Positions 8,430 to 14,968 of a stretch of DNA of 24,866 nt are shown piece after piece. A model generated the notes under the pieces. That model was not told the DNA's origin. It did not search any database and worked only from the letters and a program-made list of their open reading frames with translations. The DNA is from a virus. Location: positions 1 through 24,866 of the IMG/VR virus record IMGVR_UViG_3300009420_000083; one strand, 5' to 3'. Made by a program: the position numbers and the translations under genes. Position 1 is the stretch's first letter; every line of letters starts with the position of its first letter.

Positions 8430-8457
8430 TTGACTTCTCATTATCATGATATAATAT
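8430..8457 (+). promoter_or_regulatory. Sigma70-like promoter facing the non-coding region
   Basis: The -35 TTGACT is at 8430-8435. With a 16-bp spacer the -10 is TAATAT (8452-8457); a perfect TATAAT at 8450-8455 would need a 14-bp spacer and a second one at 8455-8460 a 19-bp spacer. The stretch TTGACTT-CTCATTAT is almost the same as in the DUF366 promoter at 11142. Transcription would start near 8464. Confidence 0.6.
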
Positions 8458-8463
8458 AATGTA

Positions 8464-8975
8464 TGATGCAAAAGTGTGTAACAGCGCTATAGTATCGCCT
8501 ACCAGCATTTTCGGTACACGAGTGTGAGCAGCGGTCAGCTCAAGAGGTAGGATTTGACTTGGCAGAGAGAACTGCTAGAAATGACAAAGCTAAGTTAAAC
8601 ACACCTGCAAGGCGGCAGATGAAAAACGGCAGATTAAGAACCTGCGCAGCACCGAACCGTGATTATTAAAACCAATCAGCGTATATTAGCGGTTTACACA
8701 AACCGGAGTTTATAGGTCGGGATTCTCCATAAAGTTAATATCTTAAACGAGTGCGCCTTATGTAAGTACTTCACACTGGAAATAACTACTAGCTCAATGT
8801 ATCCTATGTCGTTTCATAGGTGCATTGTGTCTGTAAACCATCGACTGGAGATTACTACTTATAATCATTGTATATCATTGTACTTAAGTCCTAGGAAGTT
8901 AGGGTTTTCGACTGAGTGTAATATCAATCTGTATTATATAGGAGAACTAACGGATGGTTAGTTTGTACTTGTTTG
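8464..8975 (+). ncRNA. Candidate large structured non-coding RNA
   Basis: About 520 bases carry no open frame of useful size, lie behind a strong plus-strand promoter, look GC-richer than their neighbours in the first half, and fold by eye into nested helices. P1 pairs 8474-8485 with 8589-8604: 12 bp with two AA bulges on the 3' side. Inside P1 are P2 (CCTACC 8498-8503 / GGTAGG 8546-8551), which encloses P3 (TGAGC 8525 / GCTCA 8538), and P4 (TTGGCAG 8559 / CTGCTAG 8572, loop AGAGAA). Further on are GCGCA 8644 / TGCGC 8752 enclosing CGGTTT-ACAC-AAACCG (8690-8705), TAAGTAC 8763 / GTACTTA 8880 enclosing a 13-bp hairpin with one bulged T (8795-8827), and AACTAAC-GGATG-GTTAGTT (8945-8963). G-U pairs in P4 and in the 8795 hairpin favour the plus strand. 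I do not recognise tRNA, tmRNA, RNase P RNA or a group I intron core. The 3' end is a guess. Confidence 0.55.
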
Positions 8976-8983
8976 CTTAGACG

Positions 8984-9328
8984 CTATGCGTCGTAGTATA
9001 TATAAACAACGCTATCGTGAAAGACGTGGTTGTTGTCTTTTGATGAATCTCTGATAGCTTGTATTAGCTCCTTGTCGGTGCATAAATCGTCGAGTTTGTA
9101 ACTGAATTCGATTCTCCGGAGCAGTTTGTCGTGTGTACAATTGTACGGATAGAAAATCTCGTAATTCTTCTTGACGTTCTTGTTCGTTTTGATGGTGAAG
9201 TTTATATAATAGTCATTGACATTGAACAACAGTAACTTACCTCTTCGGAGGATCTTACGATCATTCAAAACAAACCGTACATTTCTTTGTAGTACGTGCT
9301 TGCAACATGTCTCAATTTGTTCGATCAT
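8984..9328 (-). CDS. Unknown 114-aa phage protein
   Basis: Not recognised. It is basic in the first half (VLNDRKILRRGKLLLFN) and rich in Tyr, Asn and Lys, with an alternating beta-strand look in the middle and an acidic helix near the end (DKELIQAIRDSSKD). Its ATG overlaps the TGA of the upstream gene by 4 nt (ATGA), so it is the last gene of the operon that runs from QueD. Its stop codon lies in the loop of a small palindrome, GACGC-TAT-GCGTC. It faces the 3' end of the non-coding RNA candidate. Confidence 0.7.
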   Translation of the reverse strand: MIEQIETCCKHVLQRNVRFVLNDRKILRRGKLLLFNVNDYYINFTIKTNKNVKKNYEIFYPYNCTHDKLLRRIEFSYKLDDLCTDKELIQAIRDSSKDNNHVFHDSVVYIYYDA

Positions 9329-9702
9329 ATGCTCATGAACGTTACTTTTTGATCAGCTGACATTTTGTATAAAGTTTCATTGAAGTATTTCCAGAATTCA
9401 TCATTTGCTGGGATTTGAGACACTATATTGCATTGATCAACGTTGATTGTTCTATACCCTTGCATGAAGATGTCCCATGTGATTATCAAATTACGACTCG
9501 TGGGATTGTAACGAGGCGATTGCCTAGTAGGTTTGTAGTGCAAAGCTTCTCGGCCTTCACGCGAATCCAGCAACATACTACTGTTGGTACATAGCATTCT
9601 TCGGGTGGGGGATGCACCAGGCTTAGGACGTCTTCTGACGTACTTAAGCTCCAGTACATTGTCTCGAAGAAGTGCGCTTAGTGTCGGTAGTGCTACTCTC
9701 AT
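9325..9702 (-). CDS. Small phage protein, SH3-barrel (DUF2693-like) candidate
   Basis: Residues about 15-110 have the order seen in a small phage SH3-like barrel family: a basic strand with MLCTNS, then a segment ending in N-L-I-I-T-W-D-I-F-M-Q-G-Y-R-T-I-N-V-D-Q. The likeness to DUF2693-type proteins is from memory and moderate. The first 59 bp overlap the end of the GroES-like gene in another frame; no other ATG precedes the conserved part, so 9702 is kept. It is coupled by ATGA to the 114-aa gene. Confidence 0.6.
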   Translation of the reverse strand: MRVALPTLSALLRDNVLELKYVRRRPKPGASPTRRMLCTNSSMLLDSREGREALHYKPTRQSPRYNPTSRNLIITWDIFMQGYRTINVDQCNIVSQIPANDEFWKYFNETLYKMSADQKVTFMSI

Positions 9703-10105
9703 CTTGAGCTAGGTTACATGTACCAAAAATTCTCTCTTCATTCAAGAATACAGATTTGCTTATCTTACCCTTACCGGCTACAGATATGTTGCTAGCTCTC
9801 ATTCCGAATTCGTTGGGAAATATCACGGTGTCACCTGGTTTGACTTGAGTGCAGTTTGGACCCACCAACACCACTTCAGCCAAGCGCCAAGCGCGTTCGG
9901 CAGCGTTTCCAGGTATCACTATACCACCTCGAACTATATTATCTCCACCTTCATCTAGATCAGAGTAAGTCGCGAGGATGATGTCATCAAACAGTTGGTT
10001 AATTTCATATCCAACTAGCAAGGGTCCTTCTCTACTTGAATGATCTTTCAGGTCTATTAACCCAGATGATGGTTTTAATTGATTGATATCAGCGTGTTCT
10101 GTCAT
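9644..10105 (-). CDS. GroES-like co-chaperonin (T4 gp31 type)
   Basis: Residues about 35-130 match the cpn10 fold: D-D-I-I-L-A-T-Y-S-D-L-D-E-G (first strand), a flexible segment ending V-R-G-G-I-V-I-P-G-N-A that fits the mobile loop which binds GroEL, then A-E-V-V-L-V-G-P-N-C-x-x-V-K-P-G-D-T-V-I-F-P-N-E-F-G, and a final strand with F-L-N-E-E-R-I-F-G. In T4, gp31 replaces host GroES for folding of the major capsid protein; a similar job is inferred. The start at 10105 (MTEHAD) is chosen because the in-frame upstream ATG (10126) would translate a late-like box. The last 20 or so residues after FGTC are unlike cpn10 and overlap the next gene. Confidence 0.8.
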   Translation of the reverse strand: MTEHADINQLKPSSGLIDLKDHSSREGPLLVGYEINQLFDDIILATYSDLDEGGDNIVRGGIVIPGNAAERAWRLAEVVLVGPNCTQVKPGDTVIFPNEFGMRASNISVAGKGKISKSVFLNEERIFGTCNLAQDESSTTDTKRTSSRQCTGA

Positions 10106-10113
10106 GTTACTAA

Positions 10114-10121
10114 TATTTAGT
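10114..10121 (-). promoter_or_regulatory. Possible late box ACTAAATA before GroES-like gene
   Basis: Two mismatches from TATAAATA, ending 8 nt before the ATG at 10105. It lies in the short gap after the gp62-like gene. Confidence 0.4.
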
Positions 10122-10142
10122 GACATGTCTCCAGAAAGCCAG

Positions 10143-10520
10143 CTACTTCATCACGTCATTCATCTGTGATAGTTGAGTGACCTCACTGACAGATAGTTCT
10201 AATTTCTTCGCGAGTCTGACCAACCGCTCTGCAGATTCATCATCAGTGTCACTCTTAACCTTTTTAATATAATTAACTCTCATCCACTTGTGTCTAGCCA
10301 CTACATTATGCAACAACTTGTAATGCATTCTCTTGTCATCAAGCAGCACAGGATGTAACCAATTAGCGGTACTATTAACCACTTCAGCGTGTCGAGGTGA
10401 TATCATGCTGATCCATCTGTTGATCATGAAAGGTACATACTCCGACTCGTTATCTGTGTTCTCCAGAAACTTACGCTTCTTGGAGAACACAATATCGTTG
10501 AGATGGTCAAATATATTCAC
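10143..10520 (-). CDS. 62: Clamp-loader small subunit, T4 gp62-like
   Basis: The 125-residue protein has the N-terminal layout of marine T4-like gp62: M-N-I-F-D-H-L-N-D-I, then Y-V-P-F-M-I-N-R-W-I-S-M (residues 28-39), a helical centre, and a basic stretch (WMRVNYIKKVKSD). gp62 works with gp44 to load the sliding clamp gp45 on DNA. It is shorter than T4 gp62 (187 aa), as is usual in marine relatives. Its start overlaps the DUF366 stop, so both come from the promoter at 11142. gp44 is not in this window. Confidence 0.6.
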   Translation of the reverse strand: MNIFDHLNDIVFSKKRKFLENTDNESEYVPFMINRWISMISPRHAEVVNSTANWLHPVLLDDKRMHYKLLHNVVARHKWMRVNYIKKVKSDTDDESAERLVRLAKKLELSVSEVTQLSQMNDVMK

Positions 10521-11107
10521 TTAGATATGATCTTGGTAGTCGCGATGAATATGTCATCATTCATGGTGTAGAACATACTGATGACATCGTTCATGAAACC
10601 CCTTGCATCCTCATCACTTAGATTAGTAGAGAACGCATGACTCGGTGCTTTCCTACCAGCTGTTATGTTGATGCCAGTATGACCTAGAGCAGCTCCACAC
10701 TTGACATGTGTTATGCTGACACTACATTTACCCTTGGGTTGTATGATTCCATGTTGCTCGTGCTCGGCATGCACAATCAAGTCATCACCATCCAACTCTA
10801 TAGGTTTCTTGAGATACTTAGATCCAAGTATATTGGCGATACCAGTGTTCAGCAAGCGTTGAAATGCTATAGCTCCGAATGGCTCTAATCCTGGAATCTC
10901 CCATAAAAAGTTAACAGCATCATCACTATAAATAAATTCATTTTTTAAAACATCCTCTTGATCGATCATTCCTTCTGTCTCTACTAGCATAGGAGATCTA
11001 AAAGCAATTATATTGCCTATAGGTAGCACTTTGTTCCGGAAAAATTGATAAGCGAACCGGTTGTGCAGCAAGTTACCATCATACATGTTTATATCTTCAA
11101 CTATCAT
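10517..11107 (-). CDS. DUF366-family protein
   Basis: The protein follows the DUF366 family known mainly from archaea: Y-D-G-x-x-L-x-x-x-x-A-Y-x-F-F near the start, I-I-A-F-R-S-P-M-x-V-x-x-E-x-M-I-D-x-E-D (residues about 33-53), I-Y-S-D-D-A-x-x-F, and a C-terminal K-C-S-V-S-I-T-H-V-K-C-G-A-A-L-G-H-T-G-I-N-I-T. The biochemical role of the family is not something I can state with certainty. Its place downstream of QueD and QueE genes suggests a step in 7-deazaguanine metabolism, which is inference. A strong sigma70-like promoter stands 7 nt before its ATG, so it heads its own early unit with the gp62-like gene behind it. Confidence 0.75.
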   Translation of the reverse strand: MIVEDINMYDGNLLHNRFAYQFFRNKVLPIGNIIAFRSPMLVETEGMIDQEDVLKNEFIYSDDAVNFLWEIPGLEPFGAIAFQRLLNTGIANILGSKYLKKPIELDGDDLIVHAEHEQHGIIQPKGKCSVSITHVKCGAALGHTGINITAGRKAPSHAFSTNLSDEDARGFMNDVISMFYTMNDDIFIATTKIISK

Positions 11108-11114
11108 AAGATAT

Positions 11115-11142
11115 ATTATATATTATATAATGAGAAAGTCAA
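11115..11142 (-). promoter_or_regulatory. Sigma70-like early promoter for DUF366 gene
   Basis: TTGACT (11142-11137), a 16-bp spacer, and a perfect TATAAT (11120-11115), then 7 nt to the ATG at 11107. The transcript would start at or next to the AUG. Confidence 0.75.
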
Positions 11143-11161
11143 CGTATGACAATCGTGTATA

Positions 11162-11968
11162 TTACACGAAAGATAATATCAATTGCTTGGTGTCTAGATT
11201 AAGACTATTGAAGAATGGCGTGAGTGTATTCACGTGATCTCTTCGTGATTGGATATTTTTCTCACTACTCTTATTCCTAGTCAAGCTCTCATGATGAAAG
11301 CACGTCAGCCAGTCTGCATAATAATTATCATAACCTTCACTTAGCAATCTCATATTAAATTCAACATCCTCAAAGCACTCATTGTAGCTCTCATTGAGCA
11401 TGCCTATCTCATGAAATCTATCTCTACTCACCATACAAAAACCTGCTGTATTACCCATAACTTTCTCCCAGGTGGAATTGTATTTATTATTAGTTCTTAG
11501 ACCTCTATGAGTAACAGCTAAAAATGGTCTACCGGCACGATCTCTAACTACTTTTGCTATCTGACCAGCATGCTGTACAGAGCCATTCTGAGGATATAAC
11601 AACCTACATCCCACACTGCCTATATTTTTTTTAGTGTTGAACAGCTCAACCATCTCATCGACGCAATTATCAATAACCTCTATATCATTGTTACACATCA
11701 ACACCAGATCCTCAGTCACATAATCTCGTATGATGGTATTATTACAGTATGCAAATCCATATCTATTGAATTGTATCAACTTAACTCTACTCAAGCATAT
11801 ATTACAATTCTTGAGATACCTTTTAAGAGCATCAATCTCATCTTGCGTCGACCCGGTGTCTCCAATGTATATAGTATAATCCTGAGAGGTGGTGTTTATA
11901 ATAGAGTCTATACACTTAGTTAAGATTGGTATATTACCTTTAGTTATTATGACAATACCAAGTGTCAT
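11162..11968 (-). CDS. Family 2 glycosyltransferase
   Basis: The 268-residue protein has the GT-A fold order of family 2: an N-terminal strand L-G-I-V-I-I-T-K-G-N, a nucleotide-binding segment Y-I-G-D-T-G-S, the metal-binding DxD equivalent N-N-D at residues 93-95 (MCNNDIEV), V-Q-H-A-G at 131-135, G-N-T-A-G-F at 172-177 and the catalytic-base region C-F-E-D-V-E-F (E200-D201). It would transfer a sugar from a nucleotide-sugar to an acceptor that cannot be told from sequence. No membrane segment is present. It lies in the same operon as nucleotide-type enzymes, so DNA-base glycosylation or virion glycosylation are both possible. Confidence 0.85.
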   Translation of the reverse strand: MTLGIVIITKGNIPILTKCIDSIINTTSQDYTIYIGDTGSTQDEIDALKRYLKNCNICLSRVKLIQFNRYGFAYCNNTIIRDYVTEDLVLMCNNDIEVIDNCVDEMVELFNTKKNIGSVGCRLLYPQNGSVQHAGQIAKVVRDRAGRPFLAVTHRGLRTNNKYNSTWEKVMGNTAGFCMVSRDRFHEIGMLNESYNECFEDVEFNMRLLSEGYDNYYADWLTCFHHESLTRNKSSEKNIQSRRDHVNTLTPFFNSLNLDTKQLILSFV

Positions 11969-11974
11969 AATACA

Positions 11975-12238
11975 TTACAAACCTTTAGATAAAAACTTGA
12001 TAGCTTTTTGAAACTCTCTAATAACAGTCTGCTTGTTTCTACCTTCACCTTTTGTCTGATTACCTTGTTCGTCTTCAGTTATAGTAGGTGCTGTTTGCCG
12101 TTTAAATTCTTCTCTATAAACCTTAATAAAATCCTCACTCAACCTCAACTTAGACGGAAATCTCTCTCTCACAATAGTCCTAAGTAAACCATACTTCTCC
12201 ATTATTGTCTCAAAACTATCTTTATATTTTTTCATCAT
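11975..12238 (-). CDS. Unknown 87-aa charged protein
   Basis: Not recognised. It is mostly helical and strongly basic (SFETIMEKYGLLRTIVRERF, later FIKVYREEFKR) with an acidic Gly-rich linker in the middle. Two ATG codons stand side by side at the start. It lies 6 nt downstream of the kinase gene and 6 nt upstream of the glycosyltransferase, so it belongs to the operon. Confidence 0.65.
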   Translation of the reverse strand: MMKKYKDSFETIMEKYGLLRTIVRERFPSKLRLSEDFIKVYREEFKRQTAPTITEDEQGNQTKGEGRNKQTVIREFQKAIKFLSKGL

Positions 12239-12244
12239 TAATAC

Positions 12245-12901
12245 TTAAGATAAACCGAATAGTTTTTCTAACTCTTCAATCTCTTGAGGGTTGATGATAC
12301 CACCCTCTTTCATAGCATCTCCATCACTATCTAAATACAACTTAACCATCTCAATCCGTTGTACTGGGTCACCGAATATTTCAATCATTGCTGGTTTATC
12401 ATCTTTAATAAAGAATGGAGTGTCATCAGATTTCCATTGCTGAAACAAGTTTTTAAGAATAGCGTCAACTTCTTTTATATATAATGAATCAGTCTCCCTA
12501 GTATCATTATCTTCTATCTTAACCGGAGCGACTTTAGTGATAGGCGTAAAGAATATAATATCTATAGCTCTAATACTCTCTCTAACTATCGGTATACACT
12601 TTTCAACAAATTCATCACTAACTTTACCGTGAAAATTACCCCACATACTATATGCGATATTATCTAATGGACATCTATCGTATATAACACTATCACCTTT
12701 TCGATACTGCTGTTGTAAATCACACATACTATTCAGTATACTCCACTGTGTGTCCTCTGTAGTATACTTACTATGACTATCACTCTTTAGTTCATCTCTA
12801 TATGTTTTTTCCGGGGTGGTGAATCCAGGCCACTCTTTGATTATATCTTGTATCAAGGTGCTCTTACCTTGGCATGCTGAACCTGTGATTGCTATCCTCA
12901 T
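12245..12901 (-). CDS. P-loop nucleotide/nucleoside kinase (AAA_28/NadR-like)
   Basis: The Walker A motif G-S-A-C-Q-G-K-S-T is at residues 7-15. A Y-D-R-C-P-L-D-N-I-A-Y motif (74-84) corresponds to the D-R-x-P-L-D signature of NadR-like and deoxynucleoside-type kinases, and an I-I-F-F-T-P strand follows at about 115. Such enzymes phosphorylate small nucleosides or nucleotides with ATP; the substrate is unknown. It starts 4 nt after the phosphoribosyltransferase gene, which makes a salvage pathway with that enzyme plausible. C-terminal about 25 residues are acidic and helical. Confidence 0.75.
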   Translation of the reverse strand: MRIAITGSACQGKSTLIQDIIKEWPGFTTPEKTYRDELKSDSHSKYTTEDTQWSILNSMCDLQQQYRKGDSVIYDRCPLDNIAYSMWGNFHGKVSDEFVEKCIPIVRESIRAIDIIFFTPITKVAPVKIEDNDTRETDSLYIKEVDAILKNLFQQWKSDDTPFFIKDDKPAMIEIFGDPVQRIEMVKLYLDSDGDAMKEGGIINPQEIEELEKLFGLS

Positions 12902-12905
12902 ATAA

Positions 12906-13394
12906 TTATATATTAATCTCCCATGGAAACTCCAGCCACTCCTTACCGCAATGTTCGCCTACATAGTCTGGTTTGAATGAACTATGATCCTTACAATATA
13001 GAGTAGCTGTCTTGAACTCCACTACACCTCTATGAAACTTACCAGATAGTCGATTCACTAACCCGCTCATGGTCACTCCTTCATCACACAGATCATCCAC
13101 AATTAAGATATTCTTACCTGATATACCTTTCATCAGATCATATAACACATCTTGATACATAACCCCATGATAATTTTCCGGGTCTCTTATACGTTGATCT
13201 TCATCATAGCTATGATATCCATGCACAAGAACTTCGCGTATGCTTAAGTTGTGTGACAGTATGGTAGCTGGAACAAGACCACCTCTACTCAATCCTATAA
13301 TAGTGTCTATCTGTATCTCATCATGAGATAATTGCTGCACGATGATATCGCATTGAGATTGAACATCAGACCAACTGATAGATCTCTTCGTCAT
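12906..13394 (-). CDS. Purine-type phosphoribosyltransferase
   Basis: The PRPP-binding loop is N-I-L-I-V-D-D-L-C-D-E-G-V-T-M-S at residues 95-110, and the N-terminal G-L-S-R-G-G-L-V-P-A (34-43) is the phosphate-contacting loop of xanthine/guanine/hypoxanthine-type enzymes. It would join a free base to PRPP to give a nucleotide. The length (162 aa) is close to bacterial Gpt. I choose the ATG at 13394, which overlaps the QueE stop (ATGA), over an ATG at 13415 that would lengthen the overlap. The coupling to QueE suggests that its base could be a 7-deazaguanine; that is inference. Confidence 0.85.
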   Translation of the reverse strand: MTKRSISWSDVQSQCDIIVQQLSHDEIQIDTIIGLSRGGLVPATILSHNLSIREVLVHGYHSYDEDQRIRDPENYHGVMYQDVLYDLMKGISGKNILIVDDLCDEGVTMSGLVNRLSGKFHRGVVEFKTATLYCKDHSSFKPDYVGEHCGKEWLEFPWEINI

Positions 13395-14149
13395 ACACCA
13401 GTTGTCTGATCCCATGCACTGACGTGAAGTCTCGTGAGTCCAGTATAACCATGCTTCTTACCCATCTCCATACAAAACTTTGTTCGTTCGTGATAATTCT
13501 CTTGCTTATCTAAGCCAGGCATCATTAACACTTTCTTCGCAGGTATATTGAATGGCTCTACGAAATCATTAATTATTTCCTGTACACACTCCTCTGTACT
13601 GATGACAAACTTAAACCAGTAGTTAGGGTGAGACATGATTCGATTTAAAGCTTCTGGTTTGATCCTACGATCTTTGCTCATCCCACTGTTAGCTAACTTA
13701 ACACTGCAGTTGATTTGATCTAATTGATCAAACATATCATCTTCAATATAAATAGTACCATTGGTCTCAATCTCGTTGTATAAGTTAGCACTATTAAACT
13801 GATGATAAAACCAGTTGATAAAGCTTGAGATGGATCGCTGATTCTTAGGTATGGTCGGCTCACCACCTGTCCATATAAGATTAACTCTACCTTGACATAT
13901 CCACTCGAATATACCCTCATCCATCCATTTATCTACAAGATATTGAAAAGGTTTTTCTAAACCCTTTCTCCATACTGCTTCTGTATCACACCACCATGTA
14001 GCCTTACCCTCCTTCATGAGGCTACCATCCGGCCCACCGCACATTAGATTACACGCTTTTAGTCTGATGAAGTACGCTGGCACTCCGCTAGTGTTACCTT
14101 CACCCTGAACAGAGTAGAAGTCTTCTGATATATTAAGTGTTTCAGTCAT
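13391..14149 (-). CDS. queE: 7-carboxy-7-deazaguanine synthase, QueE-like radical SAM
   Basis: The N-terminus S-E-D-F-Y-S-V-Q-G-E-G-x-x-x-G-V-P-A-Y-F-I-R-L (8-30) is the QueE signature. QueE converts 6-carboxytetrahydropterin to 7-carboxy-7-deazaguanine with an iron-sulphur cluster and SAM. The cluster cysteines are C33, C37 and C54: C-N-L-M-C, then 16 residues, then C-D-T, so the usual C-x3-C-x2-C is opened by an insertion of 14 residues. The W-T-G-G-E-P motif (SAM binding) and I-E-T-N-G-T follow. It stands 7 nt after the 87-aa gene and is coupled to the phosphoribosyltransferase. Confidence 0.9.
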   Translation of the reverse strand: MTETLNISEDFYSVQGEGNTSGVPAYFIRLKACNLMCGGPDGSLMKEGKATWWCDTEAVWRKGLEKPFQYLVDKWMDEGIFEWICQGRVNLIWTGGEPTIPKNQRSISSFINWFYHQFNSANLYNEIETNGTIYIEDDMFDQLDQINCSVKLANSGMSKDRRIKPEALNRIMSHPNYWFKFVISTEECVQEIINDFVEPFNIPAKKVLMMPGLDKQENYHERTKFCMEMGKKHGYTGLTRLHVSAWDQTTGV

Positions 14150-14156
14150 ATATTAA

Positions 14157-14420
14157 TTAATCTGATGTATCTGATGTACTAGATTCATCTGTGATAGGCT
14201 CTCCTGTAATAGACTCTTCTTTAGTGAAGTACTTCTGAATAGTCTTGATCACATCATCGCAATCCTTGATCACGTTAATCTTCTTCTCTATCTCAACACC
14301 TATATCAGAGTGGTCTCCTACTCCGACTGGATTGTTAAGGTATACAGAGAGATCTGCAACAGCAATATCTCTGATACCAGCATACTTGTTTAATAGTCCT
14401 GTTATATATTTTTCTTTCAT
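14157..14420 (-). CDS. Unknown 87-aa protein between QueD and QueE
   Basis: No function known to me. Residues 1-65 look helical with a loop V-Y-L-N-N-P-V-G-V-G-D-H-S-D-I that I have seen in small proteins of other marine T4-like phages; the end (from residue 70) is Ser/Thr/Asp-rich and disordered. An AGGA sequence lies 8 nt before its ATG, one of the few Shine-Dalgarno sequences in this window. It starts 2 nt after the QueD-like gene. Confidence 0.7.
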   Translation of the reverse strand: MKEKYITGLLNKYAGIRDIAVADLSVYLNNPVGVGDHSDIGVEIEKKINVIKDCDDVIKTIQKYFTKEESITGEPITDESSTSDTSD

Positions 14421-14422
14421 AA

Positions 14423-14962
14423 TTAAATTCCTAAATGTGAGGTTTTCTCAATCCATGTACCTTCAGATTCTACATCAACTGATTTTTCTACATTACTAGA
14501 TTTTTCTACATTACTAGATTTACTCTTATCACACTTATAAATCGCAGAGTTATCCTGATGTTCAAATACCTCAACCTTGACGCATCTGCATCTCAACTGC
14601 GTTATTATCTGTACAAAGTTATCAGCTGCACTATGGCACCACTCAGCAAACTTCTCTATACCGACTCCATTCATAACTCGAAGATCACATATACCATCCC
14701 TTGCCAGACTCTTAAATTTATCAAGATGAGGATCTTTCTCTGAGATACACATGGTATGATCGAATTGATTCTTCAACAGCTTTTTTAGCTCCTTAAGTCC
14801 TCCGAAATCAACAACCCAATCATTTGAATCTAGTTCTTTAGCTTGAAACCAAAATTTAGCTTTTAATTGATATCCGTGTATATATTTACAGTGGCTGGTT
14901 GCGTTGGGTTGTCTGAACGCACAACTACCTAGCTCGATTAATTTAGTACTGATGAATGCCAT
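14423..14962 (-). CDS. queD: 6-carboxytetrahydropterin synthase-like (QueD/PTPS family)
   Basis: The order S-C-A-F-R-Q-P-x-A-T-S-H-C-x-Y-I-H-G-Y-x-L (13-33), W-V-V-D-F-G-G-L-K (49-57), F-D-H-T (67-70) and V-E-V-F-E (130-134) matches the PTPS/QueD fold. QueD turns dihydroneopterin triphosphate into 6-carboxytetrahydropterin, the substrate of QueE. The usual H-G-H zinc motif is H-G-Y here, and the catalytic Cys is at C25. The C-terminus (from about 146) has a low-complexity tail with K-S-S-N-V-E-K repeated twice. It is the first gene of the operon; a sigma70-like promoter ends 6 nt before its ATG. Confidence 0.8.
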   Translation of the reverse strand: MAFISTKLIELGSCAFRQPNATSHCKYIHGYQLKAKFWFQAKELDSNDWVVDFGGLKELKKLLKNQFDHTMCISEKDPHLDKFKSLARDGICDLRVMNGVGIEKFAEWCHSAADNFVQIITQLRCRCVKVEVFEHQDNSAIYKCDKSKSSNVEKSSNVEKSVDVESEGTWIEKTSHLGI

Positions 14963-14968
14963 ATGTAT

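Noticed and set aside
8613-8634. CRISPR-like repeat from two CGGCAGAT copies
   Set aside because: Only two 8-base copies 14 bases apart; no repeat-spacer pattern anywhere in the window.
8945-8975. AACTAAC-GGATG-GTTAGTT hairpin as the RNA's terminator
   Set aside because: The stem is good but the following bases (TGTACTTG) are a poor U-tract, so it is listed only as a helix of the RNA candidate.
8340-8983. tRNA, tmRNA or group I intron in the gene-free stretch
   Set aside because: No cloverleaf with a TTCGA-type T-loop and CCA-compatible acceptor, no tmRNA tag frame, and no intron P/Q/R/S core were found by eye.
8980-8992. GACGC-TAT-GCGTC palindrome as an intrinsic terminator
   Set aside because: The stem is 5 bp with a 3-base loop and no T-run follows on either strand; it also holds the stop codon of the 114-aa gene.
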